Shown piece after piece: positions 39,901-51,466 of a DNA stretch of 64,000 bases. The position numbers and the translations under genes are program-made. Each line of letters opens with the position of its first letter. Position 1 is the stretch's first letter. The stretch is from Tomocerus qinae (Eukaryota; Arthropoda; Collembola; Entomobryomorpha; Tomoceridae): contig CM034547.1 of assembly GCA_020055645.1 (NCBI GenBank), positions 36,028,909-36,092,908 of the forward strand, read 5' to 3'. Below the pieces are notes generated by a model. The model worked only from the letters and a program-made list of their open reading frames with translations, was not told the origin of the DNA and did not search any database.

Positions 39901-42900
39901 GAATAGAGCGATGAGATTGTGCATGGGAATAGTTGGTTGAGTGAGAACCCAATGGACTAATGAAGCTAAATACCCCTGACCGAAATCGCAGGTAATAAAT
40001 TACAATTCGGACCGTGGAGGAGTGAGTGTGATAACAGAGAAGGGCGAAATCACCACTTCCTATCTCCTCATCCAAGATGCCAAGCCCGGTGACTCGGGCA
40101 AGTATTCCTGCAGCCCCAGTAACGCTGACGTCGCAAGCGTTCGAGTTCACGTATTGAATGGTATGTCCTTTCTTTTATATGTAGTATGTGGGGACGCGGG
40201 TATTATAGTAAGCAGTGCATGATAGTAGGTACCAGGATGTTTGGAAGAGATACTCATGCCGTTAGTCTTTCGCCGAGTAAAACAACTGCGGCATTGCAAT
40301 CCTAGTTACTTTTCCATTGTACTATATCACCCTCATCTGATCACATCTTTTCACCAACTCCGTGAGACTCGCCTAACTTTCTCCGTCATATTTTTTTCCT
40401 TCTCCTACTTTCACCCATGAATTTTCGCCACATTCCTTCTCTGTCAAAAGAGTGTCCTATATAACTTGGCCGTCCTCTTGCTGTAATGTAACAAAGAAAT
40501 GTAGACTGTGGACTGCACAAAAGTTAAATCGAAATTCAAAGTTAAACTAAAACTAAAGCAACCACTACGTAAAAGAAAGTCTACCATTAACTTCCAAAAA
40601 ATGTATTATGCAAAAGTATTATTTGTTAGATGACTTATAGCTTTTGTGTAAGGAGTCCCGACCGGCGACCAAGTTGTTATTTCTAGCGCTAAGTATGTCG
40701 CATCTACAGATTTTTAGTCTATCCATATAAACTCAGAAGATGCACTATAGAGTTTTTTAATGATAGATAGATAGAATGTAATGTGGGATTAGATGGAAGA
40801 GTATAAGCCATATAGCTCATGCATAATAAATTGTATAGGTTCCATAAGTAGAAAGCATATTTAGAATAAAGGCTGAGGAAAGTTAAATTAATTTATAAAA
40901 TGGCCCTATCAGTACACAAAGTATAGTAGCGTTAGAGAAGTAGAGCACCATGAGATTTTATTGAAGTAGGCAGTTGAAAATATTTGTGTACAAAAGGGAC
41001 TCATTTGTGTAATGAGGTCTCGGAGCTACGAGAGTCAAAGCAATTTCAACAGAATCTTATTTTTCAGTGTGCTGTAGTTTAGTATATGTGTCTTAGACCG
41101 TATAGCCCGTAATGTCAGTAAATAAATACGCTTTGCAGGAATACCTACGTAAATGTATATTTAGTTGCTACCTTAGCCTACATAAGGAAAACTATGAAAC
41201 TTGTAATGAGAGTCTTATAGTTTGTTCAAGTCTCCAGTACATTACAGTAACAGCCAATGAAGCCAGAGTCTTTTCCATTCTGAAAAGAAATATTTTCTGT
41301 TCAAAGGATCTTAAGTGCTGCATACGAGCATAAGTACATACACGGAGTTCGTAAAAGAGAAAGCTCAAGTGGAGAAAGGAAAGGGGCGATAGCTTCAGAA
41401 AAAGTGCTTCAGTTAACTTTTACGAAGAATGCATGGAACATAGAACAAAAATACGGCTGCAATTAGGTCTACACAAGAAACAGTTTTATGACGTAATGCA
41501 TTGCATAACACAATGCCGTAAAAGCGGTTAGGTCGTCATAACGTGAACAGCTATGTGAACTGATCTCTTTTTCTTACTGCTCAAACACTACTTGATTTTT
41601 ACTTTCCTAGTGCTAACGCTCTGGCCAACTAAATATCAGCTCTTACCCAAACTATAAGTATTACCATATAGGGATTACCCCCACAACAAAATACGTAATT
41701 ACTACAATGTGAAAATCAAACTACATTTACATATTGTAGGCGAATAAGCACAAGTATAAATGCTATTACTTTTTGTATTTGAAAAACAGCTTAGCATTCT
41801 GTTGTAATGGGAGGATTTAGTCATCTGAAGTGCCAATTATTCATTAATTGACAGATTACAGAAAAATCTCGAGTCGAAATCTAATTCAGAAAACTCTTAC
41901 GCATATTAATGAACAAATACTTGATTCTTCAACTAACGATGTTCCCATTATTGGATTTTTCTATGTGAATATGTTTACACTTCTAATGAGAAACGATGAG
42001 AGTATTAAGAGGATTTTTAATGACTCCCAAGAAATAGTCAGCCAATAGCTATCAATTGTGTGCATACATGGAGCAAAGCAAAGATTACATTATTGACGAA
42101 GATCTACTTATGAAGGGATGTTTACTGTAGACATTTGAAAAGAGTCTACACTCCTTCGACTCTTCCCCATTTAATTCAATGGGTTTTTCCAGGAAATACT
42201 GTGAACTGTAGCGCAGTAAATAAAGCTCCGTGTAAGCAAACACAAGATTAGATTATTTAAGAGTGTCTATGTAGTTTAATTATTAGGAGATTCCTTTGGG
42301 TAAAGTAACGACAGAAGAGGAAAACTACTTTTGTGTAGCAAAGACCAGAGAAGAGTGACTTACGATGAGTCAGTAGTCAGGAGCACTAATACGTATAATA
42401 GTAAGTAACATAAGTAATTACATGGAATAAGTACTAAGACAGACATAGGTACCTCAAACATAATTTAGTTTGGCTTTGGCCAACTGAAGCGGAAAAAATG
42501 TGATAAGAGTGGACTTGAGTAGCGTACATAATATAAATACGTTCACTTTACTATTCAGCACTTAAAGTAGGAACAATAATAATAGCAGTGCTTTGGAATA
42601 GCAAATAAAAGCAGGTCTACATTTTAGATACAAAGCAGAAATAAATGTGTCTATAACATCGTACTTAGTGGATACTATATGGCTGTTATTATTGGATGTT
42701 TATAGCCTGGGAATCGGCAGCAGTGCTTGCCAAATGGCTTTTTGCTTTTGTTTTCGACTTGGTGCAATTAGTGCCAATAGAAATTTGACAAGTTGACACG
42801 GTGGTGAAAGACACGGGAGGAAATTTAGCTGTCATTGTCTTTCGTTCACTTATTTAGTGAAGAGCCAGATGGGAAGAGTGGTCTACTTATTGCCTATAAG

Positions 42901-43251
42901 TATGTCACTATTTACGTAGTTTGCTGTTTATAACGGAACTTTCACTTAGGAATAAAAAAGAGAACATACCCAATGTATGTGTAGTGGGAAGTCAAATGGT
43001 AAGACATGGGGAAGTCAAAGTGTCCTGTTGTAGACAGCAGGACAAGGAAATATTCATTATGTCCGTGTTTAATTTATTTTATTGTGATTTTAGGCGAGAG
43101 GCCTGCAGCCATGCAGACGGGTTCAGCCAGCCGAATACTAAATCATCAGCTTCTCGTCTTTTCCATAATGTCTAGTGTTCTTTCCTACCTTCTTATGATT
43201 TCTCATCTAAGAAGTTGGCTCCCTCATTATTCCAGTTGTCACAATAGATAA
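30721..43251 (+). CDS. dpr: Dpr-family two-Ig cell-surface protein, 3' part (four exons)
   Basis: Four exons (30721-30931, 39097-39224, 39992-40160, 43094-43251) join with matching phases into about 221 residues. Exon one carries the second half of Ig domain 1 with the Dpr hallmarks VSWVRHRDIHILTV and the DAGIYECQ cysteine motif. Exons two and three carry Ig domain 2 (ILGGPDLHVDKGS, INLTC, YIFWYHYDE, VSVITEKGEITTS, DSGKYSC). Exon four encodes a short stalk and a hydrophobic C-terminus fit for a GPI signal or membrane anchor. Dpr proteins bind DIP partners across synapses and label neurons in arthropods. The motifs look closest to the Dpr6/Dpr10 group, from memory. The signal-peptide exon and the first half of Ig1 were not found and probably lie left of the window. 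Confidence 0.93.
30932..39096 (+). other. dpr intron (8.2 kb)
   Basis: The intron runs from GTGAGT to TGTTATAG and is phase 1. I see no other gene that can be supported in it on either strand. It includes a 16-bp motif, ACATTATTTGTAGATT, present twice (around 38577 and 38636), and short TATG and TAGG runs near 35617-35700. Open frames at 33305-33526 and 33638-33889 are not recognisable. Confidence 0.8.
39097..39224 (+). CDS. dpr: dpr exon: first half of Ig2
   Basis: 128 bp, phase 1 in and phase 0 out. The acceptor is GTGTTATAG and the donor GAA|GTAAGA. It encodes VPTASILGGPDLHVDKGS, the first Ig2 cysteine in INLTC and the core tryptophan in IFWYHYDE. These strings are typical of Dpr proteins. 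Confidence 0.93.
39225..39991 (+). other. dpr intron (767 bp)
   Basis: Runs from GTAAGA to AATCGCAG, phase 0. Nothing else is recognised in it. Confidence 0.85.
39992..40160 (+). CDS. dpr: dpr exon: second half of Ig2
   Basis: 169 bp, phase 0 in and phase 1 out. It encodes VINYNSDRGGVSVITEKG, the second Ig2 cysteine in DSGKYSCSPSNADVAS and VRVHVLN. The donor is G|GTATGT. It is noticeably richer in G and C than its surroundings, as expected for a constrained exon. Confidence 0.93.
40161..43093 (+). other. dpr intron (2.9 kb)
   Basis: Runs from GTATGT to GATTTTAG, phase 1. It contains a weak hint of a hAT transposase remnant at about 41219-41311 (listed separately) and otherwise nothing I can support. 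Confidence 0.8.
41219..41311 (+). pseudogene. Possible remnant of a hAT transposase C-terminus
   Basis: The plus strand reads SLQYITVTANEARVFSILKR, which resembles the dimerisation motif of hAT transposases (of the form PVTxAxxERSFSxLKxIK). The similarity covers only about 20 residues; the expected arginine-rich continuation (TYLRS) is not present. No inverted repeats were found around it. It could be chance. Confidence 0.2.
43094..43251 (+). CDS. dpr: dpr last exon: stalk and C-terminal anchor
   Basis: 158 bp including a TAA stop at 43249-43251; phase 1 in. After GERPAAMQTGSAS, typical of several Dpr proteins, comes a hydrophobic segment (about HQLLVFSIMSSVLSYLLMI) followed by a short polar end. 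Such an end fits either a GPI-attachment signal or a single membrane pass; sequence alone does not decide. Confidence 0.9.
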
Positions 43252-46200
43252 AGTATCCAGCCCTTCACCACAGTTTTCCAAGACCAGACCACAAACCACA
43301 AGCGCCAAAAACTAAGCTTTCTACATAAATCACCGACGACAGAGAAAACTCTACTCAAGGACTTGTTCTATCCCATTCACACTCTCCGACATGAAAACAC
43401 GAACAATGTAGTAGATAATACACACGTTGCTACTACGGAGGGAGAGACACGGATGAGCATTCTTAGCGAAATAAATACAGTGTTACTATTTACTATATAG
43501 AGAGTGTGTTTATAGAGTCCGGCACACGGCACGGACGGAGCTCAGTTCGTTTTATACTCTTGTGGACTGTACGGTAGTAGGAAATGACAACAAAACAGCG
43601 TCATCAGCAAGATGAGACGTAGAACGACCCGATTACTCTTTGCTTAAACTCACACGACATAAATAAATATCTTATGAAATAAATAGTACACTAAATTACA
43701 TATAATACAAAAGTAACTCTCATTCCAATTCCATTTTGTACGAACGGACAGATGTATACTTTACTTCACTTGGGTTAGCTGCAGATAAACCAACAAAACA
43801 CAAACTAAACAAGTTAATGTCAAGAAATACACATACTTATACTACATATACCTACTATTTGCAGAAGAAACAAAAAAGCCTCTCTCTGGATGTATAGCGT
43901 CGAGGTTTAAGTGAAATTCATGATTTATATGTTCCCGTCTCTGATGCACAAGGAAAACCTTCACTTAGGAAATACTTTGTTATCTTTCAGATAGAAGGGA
44001 AACCATTAGATTTCTATTACTGTTATAAAACGTACCTATAGATTTGTATGAAATTATAAGTTTCATTATTCCCATTTGAATCACAACTAAACAAACGTAT
44101 TACTACGTACACACCAGTATATTACTTAAGTACTGAACTGACAATGAACTGAAGAGTAAAAACACATAAATATTTTCTCGTGTCTTCATCAAAACAACAA
44201 TCATCAGATGAATTCTGAAACAATCAATATGCTTTGGAATTTTATGTTTACAAATCGTATTTGCAAAATATAAAAGTAGCTTATCGTTAAGGAACTAACC
44301 GACTCGACTACCGTTTCATACTCAAATGTCAAAGATTATTAAATTGGAGCTACTAATGTGTAAATATACATTTTGGGTAATCTAAAATATGATTATAATC
44401 TAGAGTGTGAGTCTATACTTAAGAAACTATATACTTAATGCATATACAAGAAGGAAATGAAATTAGTGCAACGGGATCGAATGACTATTATTGTATTCTA
44501 CGTAAGTATGAACTACTCGTGTGTACAGGAGAAATATATTACTATTTAGGACTTATATGAATAGGTTGACTAAATATCTGTTATACATATAGTATCGCAT
44601 TTGCTGTATAATTTCAAGTAAATTAATTACGTAACGTATCTCATGTGTTTTGCTCGTCATGAAGTGAAGTGGCTTTGACTCGTAATTAAAGGGAAGTCAA
44701 ATAGGGAAATTACAAACAAACAACCGCTTCTCCAGCAAATGGCCGAAGAATAGACAGAAGAGCAGGCAGAGCCCAACCTACTGTGAATTGTGATATTTAA
44801 TTTGTGGTGTCGGTTTTTGTGCTGTGCAATGCACGCTGCTTTTGTCCTATGGATTTATTAGCAGTGTACCCAAACATAGTGTGTCTATAATATATCTATG
44901 ATCCCTTTTTGGACAGATGCATCTACACAAGAGAATTTATATCTACATCTGATCTATGTAGATGGAGAAGTTCCTTTGTCTATTATACATATACACACTG
45001 CAGGTAGGTAGATATGTGAATTAAATACGTGTAAGAATCTAATGTGTGCATTACACACAACGTAAATAGAATTTATCCCAACAGAACTCGTACACACTCT
45101 CCCTTCAGTTGACAAGACAGTAAATTAGTGCATTTCAGCGTATAATTGGAATCGAATTGATGAGAAAGCGTCAGTTGTTCTTCATCCGGTTTAAGCAGAG
45201 AAGAAAACAAGCTGATTGTAACCATCCTTCTAAACAAATACTACACATGGACTTTGGACTGGATGCAATCTGTGGCGTTTCTACCCAACACTTACCTACA
45301 AAAGGTAACAAATGCAAATTTTATGCGACAAGACGATTTGTTTATGTAAATATTTTTACGATGAGAAATGACGTCATTTCCACGTGGAGGAAAATTTCTA
45401 ATGTTGTGCACCACTGAGTTCAATTTGCTACGATTTCTATTTGCAATATGAAGCTATGATTTAAATGCATTTAATTTTTTGTTGGTTGAAGGTGGAGCAA
45501 TTCCTATTTTCAAGACAGAGATGTAATGTACATAATATATAAGTATCCTCAGAAGCTTAAGAATTACATAATTAAATATAGTAAGTACGGGAATATAGGG
45601 ATTTTAGAGAAATGTGTGTTTATTACTAATTAGGTGGGTGGATATGCCGTGGATATATTGTTATATAAGATATAAGTATGGTGTAAGTTGTGTATATGTA
45701 CTATATGTAATTTTAGCATAGCAGTGGGGACTGGACATAGGGTATAAGTCTATAGGTAAAATGAATAGGTTAATTGTATGTATGTAGTCATCCTGATGTA
45801 GCTCATAAACTTTTTAATAAAGCAGAAGAAAAACAAGATTGAATGACTGGAAATGGAAGAACATAAGGACTCCACTCCACTCGTCTCCACCATCCCAATC
45901 CCAGTCTCATCCTACATAATTATTTATACGGGACAGGCGAACAAATATAATTCTGGACAACTATTAAATATTTAATGATCTGCTCGGATTCGTCTATCTG
46001 GTTTGGTCTCCTCTTCTGCCTTTTTCTAATGTGACTTCCATCGCATTAACCTTTGTGTATATTTATTTATGTAGTGCTAAATAGTTTACAGTAGGTACTT
46101 GTGGATGTACTTCCCTGAAAGACTTAATTTTTCATTTCCATCGTTTTGACTATTTGTTTGAGTACCTTCCTTCCTCTCACGTCCATGTCAGCTCACAGAG

Positions 46201-49200
46201 AGTATTGCATATTTAACACTTTTTTGTTTGCAGCTCCTCCATGATATTTACTTATGGAGCTGGGTAGAGGAAAGAGCGTCCTGTAGCCAAGTATTAAAAA
46301 GTAAATAGGAAAATGAAATGAATTGTCCTATACTGCAGCTGAGAGAGATTGAAGAGTGCAAATTTCTTTTTTATATCTATCTTAGTTATATATACTATTA
46401 TAGTGTTGGGGATGGGAATAATACTCGATGTACTTTAATGGGTATTAGGAATAGTTATGTGTAATCCTATTGTAGTGAGTTGTGTCCTCATCTTCTCCCT
46501 AGGACTCTGACTTTGACGAGCAAAAAATTCAAGAGCTGACTAGGCTGTGAGGAAAGTGCAATAAGTGGGAGCATATAATATAACACTTACGATATGACCT
46601 AGTGGGATATTACTTTCCTCTTCCATTCCACGATAAAGAACCATCTCATCTCATCTTCACTGTCATACAGACAAGAAAACACATTTTACAACGGAGCCCA
46701 ACTTTGCCAGCTCAGACTCTTATTATTGGCACTCTTGCTCTTGCCTAACCAACTTTACGTTACTCTCCTTACCAGACCAACCAACACCATTTCCCTTCCC
46801 TCCGGTTTCCTCTATCCTCATCACTCCGTCACTCACAGCCCAAACAACCAACGTCTTACTTCCCCAAGCCAAGGCTACCAACAGATCAAATCATAACAGC
46901 TCCACTGAATTGCATGACTACTACCAGCTCAGGCCACTTTACTTTACCGTCAACCTCCTTACTTTTCTTATGTTATGACTATTAGCTACGATGATGACTT
47001 GCTCTGCTCCTCTTATTCTCAACTCTCCTTTCAACTACCAGTTACAATCATTTTACTGCTATTCTTGCCCTTCCTAAAGTGAAAGACATGATTTTAGGCT
47101 AAATAAAAATTATTACTGTGTCAAGGTTGATGGCAGATCAACTAAAACTCAACTTTGCACACTAAATTCTCATGCCACATTTTGCTACGTTAACTCTTCC
47201 AAAAATCCATCTACCATTACACTGACTGTATGTGCACTCCATCTACCATTACATCCTTAACGGAAATTACAATAAACGACTGCAAATATGTTTACACAAA
47301 AATGACATTTTATTCTTCATTTAGCACAATGAAAAATCTGTAGCTATCCGCAGTTTACTAAATCTGTGTAATAAAATTACTACTTTTGCCATAGGTCAAA
47401 ATGTATAGATAGTAAATTTTGTGAGGCAAGTATGTATGCTTTTCTGTCATGTCTAAATCTATTTATAACAACAGCCTAAACAACTGGCAGGTATTTTCCA
47501 AAAATAAGAAAAATGCAGTAATTTCGTTCAGTGATTGAAACCATTCTAAATACATGGAAATATCAACACAGGTGATGTTATTCTGTTTAGTAATCAACTT
47601 GCCAAAAATATCAAGGTCTAGATTTGACTGTTGTAACGACATTAGAGAGAACACAGTCGTAGTTTTTGTATATCCATCAAAATCGATAGACCGGACGTAA
47701 AGGAAGGGCAACGTTTCCCACAATTTTTGTCATTCTTATTCATTCTTAATGGTTCCTGTCCTGTCAATAATGGTAATTTCAGTCACAAAAACTCGCAGTA
47801 ATTGGATTTTAATCATGAGACATTTAATTTCCATTCCTTTCATAGCAGTATGTAGTTTATGCTATCATCTGCAGCTGGATTGAATTATTTAGTCAGAAAA
47901 CAGATTTACAAGTCATTTCAGATGTTTTTAATAGAAATGTCCCCAATGCTATATCAATGCAGAACTTATTTCCGCTTCCAGTTCACTCTGTTATACTGAC
48001 ATTCAAAACTAATTGTACTTCTTTATCAGTGCTATAGGTAGAAAGTAGTATTTAACCATGATATTGATGTGAGGAATCCTTGTATCTTGTTATAAATGGA
48101 AGTATCTGTAAATGGGAAACTGTCTGACATAAATGAGTGCAGTAACCAAAAAAAGTACTTGTATATTATTGTAATGTTAAACTAACAAAGTAAATTTAAA
48201 TGTACCATATTAGCTGTACACTGTCACATACACAAGATATATTATGGTTATAGTACCTATACCTACCTATGTGAAAAAATATTAGATTGTAAGTTTATTG
48301 TACATACGAGAGCAAGAGATCGTAACTTAAATTTTATCAAGACAAGGGCAAGAATGAAGAAAGAGACTATAGAGAGGACAACTGGACAGAGCAACTTCAA
48401 AAGGTTCGACACACACATTACGCATAATGATAAATAAATCAATTTGAAAAGTGGACAAACAAGAGCAGACCATGACCAACAATTAAATCAGAAGTGCAGC
48501 CGAGTCGTTGCTCTCTCTTATACTTCCCTACATAATCCAATGATGAATAAGTATAGTATACACATCTACCAACAACCAATATTGATTTGCTATTGTAATA
48601 TAAAACATGTACTGTGTATGTAATATACCCATACGCGATTGCTGTTTTCTATCCATTTCAATTGTCCAATATTCCTTTCTTCGGGAGTTCACACTCAGAT
48701 GTGTACATTTTAGAGTATCTATTTGACACGAGGGGAACGTGCTACTATACTGTAATGTAAATCTTTTCTGTATATACGGCAAATACACGCGTTATTATCT
48801 ATGACTACGACATTAATCGTTACAAATATGTCATATGTATTAGGTGGAGATGAATGAACCTTTGTTAAATCCAGTTATTGTATTACATAAATAAAGACTA
48901 CTATTGATGACACATTTTCACTTACCTTACTCTCATTTTCTTGCGAATCATGCAAAAAATCAAATAAGGATCTTGTATGAACTACATAACATCATTTTGG
49001 GTCAATGGAAGATTAAAGGTAACTCTATTTACATACTTCCATTATCATGACCATAAATTTTTCTAGATACAAATCAGCAAATAAAATGATTATGATACCA
49101 CGTACTTGAATAAATGCCATAATAATGCTTATATTCAGTATTTATTTTCACGCTTACTCTATTTAAGTCTTTTAGATCTATAATAAAGGATTTCTATTTT

Positions 49201-51302
49201 GGAGGGTACACAATTTACAATGAGATAGTTATATTTATAATCAATCAATTCATGCTTATTACTATACAGCTACCAAATACACGGAATAAACCTAAATCTG
49301 CTATTACACTCACCATAACATTGTACAACATTCAAATAAATTCTGTCTTCTTCTATCATCATAGCATTAAGACTTAAATCTCAAAATTCAATCACATATA
49401 TTAGATTTATATTTACATAAAATATGTTGTATACAGAATATTGCATTAAGTATTTGCAGACAATCATTAGAATGGAAATGTATACCAGTCATAAACATAT
49501 TATTAATACATTATACAGTATTTACAATTTTTTATTTATGTTGTAAATCAAGAAAATCACAGTTTGCATTTTAATGGATTTAATTGATATGTATCTAAGT
49601 GCATACTAAATCGTTAATAGCATTTTGTAGTCATTTCATCGTATAATTACTCTCTTATAAAAATATCTAACATTAACTTTCACACATCTCGTTCAGATAG
49701 AAAAACCTGGGATGCCCATGCCTACTAATGGTAAGTATGTATTATGCAGCCATGAATACTAATACTAAGGTATTATAATTATGTCCATGCGTAGCCCTTT
49801 CTTATCGTCAAAAACTGACACGACAGTTTTTTACCAACGATTTGCAATCACAATAAGGAACGCAATCTTCAATATTGAAAATTAACAACGTCCACAACAT
49901 TTGCATATCTTTCAACACAAGTATAATAATAATTGTGTTGAATATCTTTTTATACCAATATAGATACAACCTACCTGCACTAAGTACATATTACATGCAT
50001 TTTTCTAATTATAATGGTTTGCTCAAGTAAAAAAGACTATAGGCGCAGCACAATATATACATACAAAGACAGTCGTTCTCTATACATCACATTTTCAATA
50101 ATATAGTGGCCATTTATAGGAAACTTTGCTAAAAATGATTATCTGAAGAGTAAATCTCGAAATTCGGGCGATTTTGTTGATTACTTAGCTTAAGGCACAT
50201 CAAAAATGGTTTTTAGATAATCTAAACACATATTATATTTATATTATATTCGATTTATTATAGAAGCTACCCACATATATTCCTTTCATAAATCAGAACC
50301 GTCAATAAGCACTAGTTAACATCTTCATAACATAAATTTAGTTTTGACATATAGGAAAGACAGTAATACTTGTTTTGTACTTTTTACGTAACATTTTTAT
50401 TGCAAAAAGAAGGCACACCCTCAGGTTTGTAAATGCGAAGAGATAAAACACACTGAATAGAACATGACAAGGTGACACAACAGCCTATGAAATGCTTAAT
50501 GTCTTCCATCATCCATTAAAAGACAGACAATTGAATAGCAAATTTACGTATGGTTTGTTGTGGTTCTCTCTGGCAAGAGTTTCCCAATCAAATTATAAAT
50601 GAACATAAAGTATTGCTAATTTAATAGTGTTAATCATCTAGATTGGTGAGGTGAAAATAATCATGTACTGCCTAGTAAGTATAGTAAAGAATGTTATTAA
50701 ATGCAATTATCATCAACTCAGGAATGCAGAACCTACCGACCTGGCTAGACTTGGTTTACCATAATTAATACCGATATAAGTTCTTTCGGGTGCCTATTAC
50801 TTATTGACCGTGGCCACATCTTGTGACATGTGTCAATTTCAGAGGGAAAATGTTTTCGGGTTAACAAATTAAATACTAACTAACCAATGAAGTCAAGTCA
50901 AGGTTAAAGGGTAAGTACCGAGGTAAAGTTCATTGTATGTGAGCTGTCATTTACAAAGCAGTCGCATTTGACATTTGGTTCACCAGCAAAATTCTATAAA
51001 AGTTGTAGAACATGTTTGCATTCTGCATTCTGGAAGAGATGTGTCTGGAGGCATATCTATGCTGGAAAATGACTGTCATTAATCACGGAGGTAGCAGACC
51101 TCTTTTCAATGCAGAAATTCAACTAACAGGTTGTAATTGTAAGGCACAAAATGTTAATTTCCGATTGTTGAGTTTCATTGCCCGACATTTGTGTGGCAGG
51201 GGAGCCAGTGCTCCAGGTCTGTGTAATTAGGAAATTAGAGCAGTTAGGTACAGTCAACATGGACAAAAAGAGCGAACAATAATTGGTTTGTGTTAATTGG
51301 AG
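43252..51302. other. Intergenic stretch between convergent dpr and ZIP genes
   Basis: About 8 kb holding the 3' UTRs of both genes, which point towards each other. I see no coding exon, RNA gene or full mobile element. The open frames (up to 86 residues) are not recognisable. A possible polyadenylation signal for the minus-strand ZIP gene is TTTATT at 50396-50401. Confidence 0.6.
43470..43475 (+). terminator. Candidate polyadenylation signal of dpr
   Basis: AATAAA about 220 bp after the stop codon. Further AATAAA copies near 43660-43690 are alternatives. No transcript evidence is available. Confidence 0.35.
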
Positions 51303-51466
51303 TTAGTGGCTGTGGGAATGTCCATGAGCATTGTGGTCGTGATCATGGTGGTGGTCAGCTTCGGAATGGGCTCCATGATCATGTTCATGATCATGGTCGT
51401 CGTGCTCAACTGTTCCATTACCGGAATGACTGTGGCCGTGGCCTCCGGCGCCGTGACTATGTCCCC
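51303..51466 (-). CDS. ZIP exon 3: His-rich C-terminal tail
   Basis: 164 bp with stop. The acceptor TTTCTCAG is followed by GGGGACATAG, phase 1, matching the donor of exon 2. It codes only for a tail of Gly, Asp and 20 His residues (GGHSHGAGGHGHSHS..., ending HGHSHSH), placed after membrane segment 8. Such tracts bind zinc. Its reading frame agrees with the join and the codons are strongly His-biased, so it is unlikely to be a chance frame. Confidence 0.85.

Noticed and set aside
45157-45417. 86-residue frame with Cys/His and basic residues (GNKCKFYATRRFVYV)
   Set aside because: It vaguely recalls the Cys-rich end of a transposase, but cysteine spacing does not fit any known pattern.
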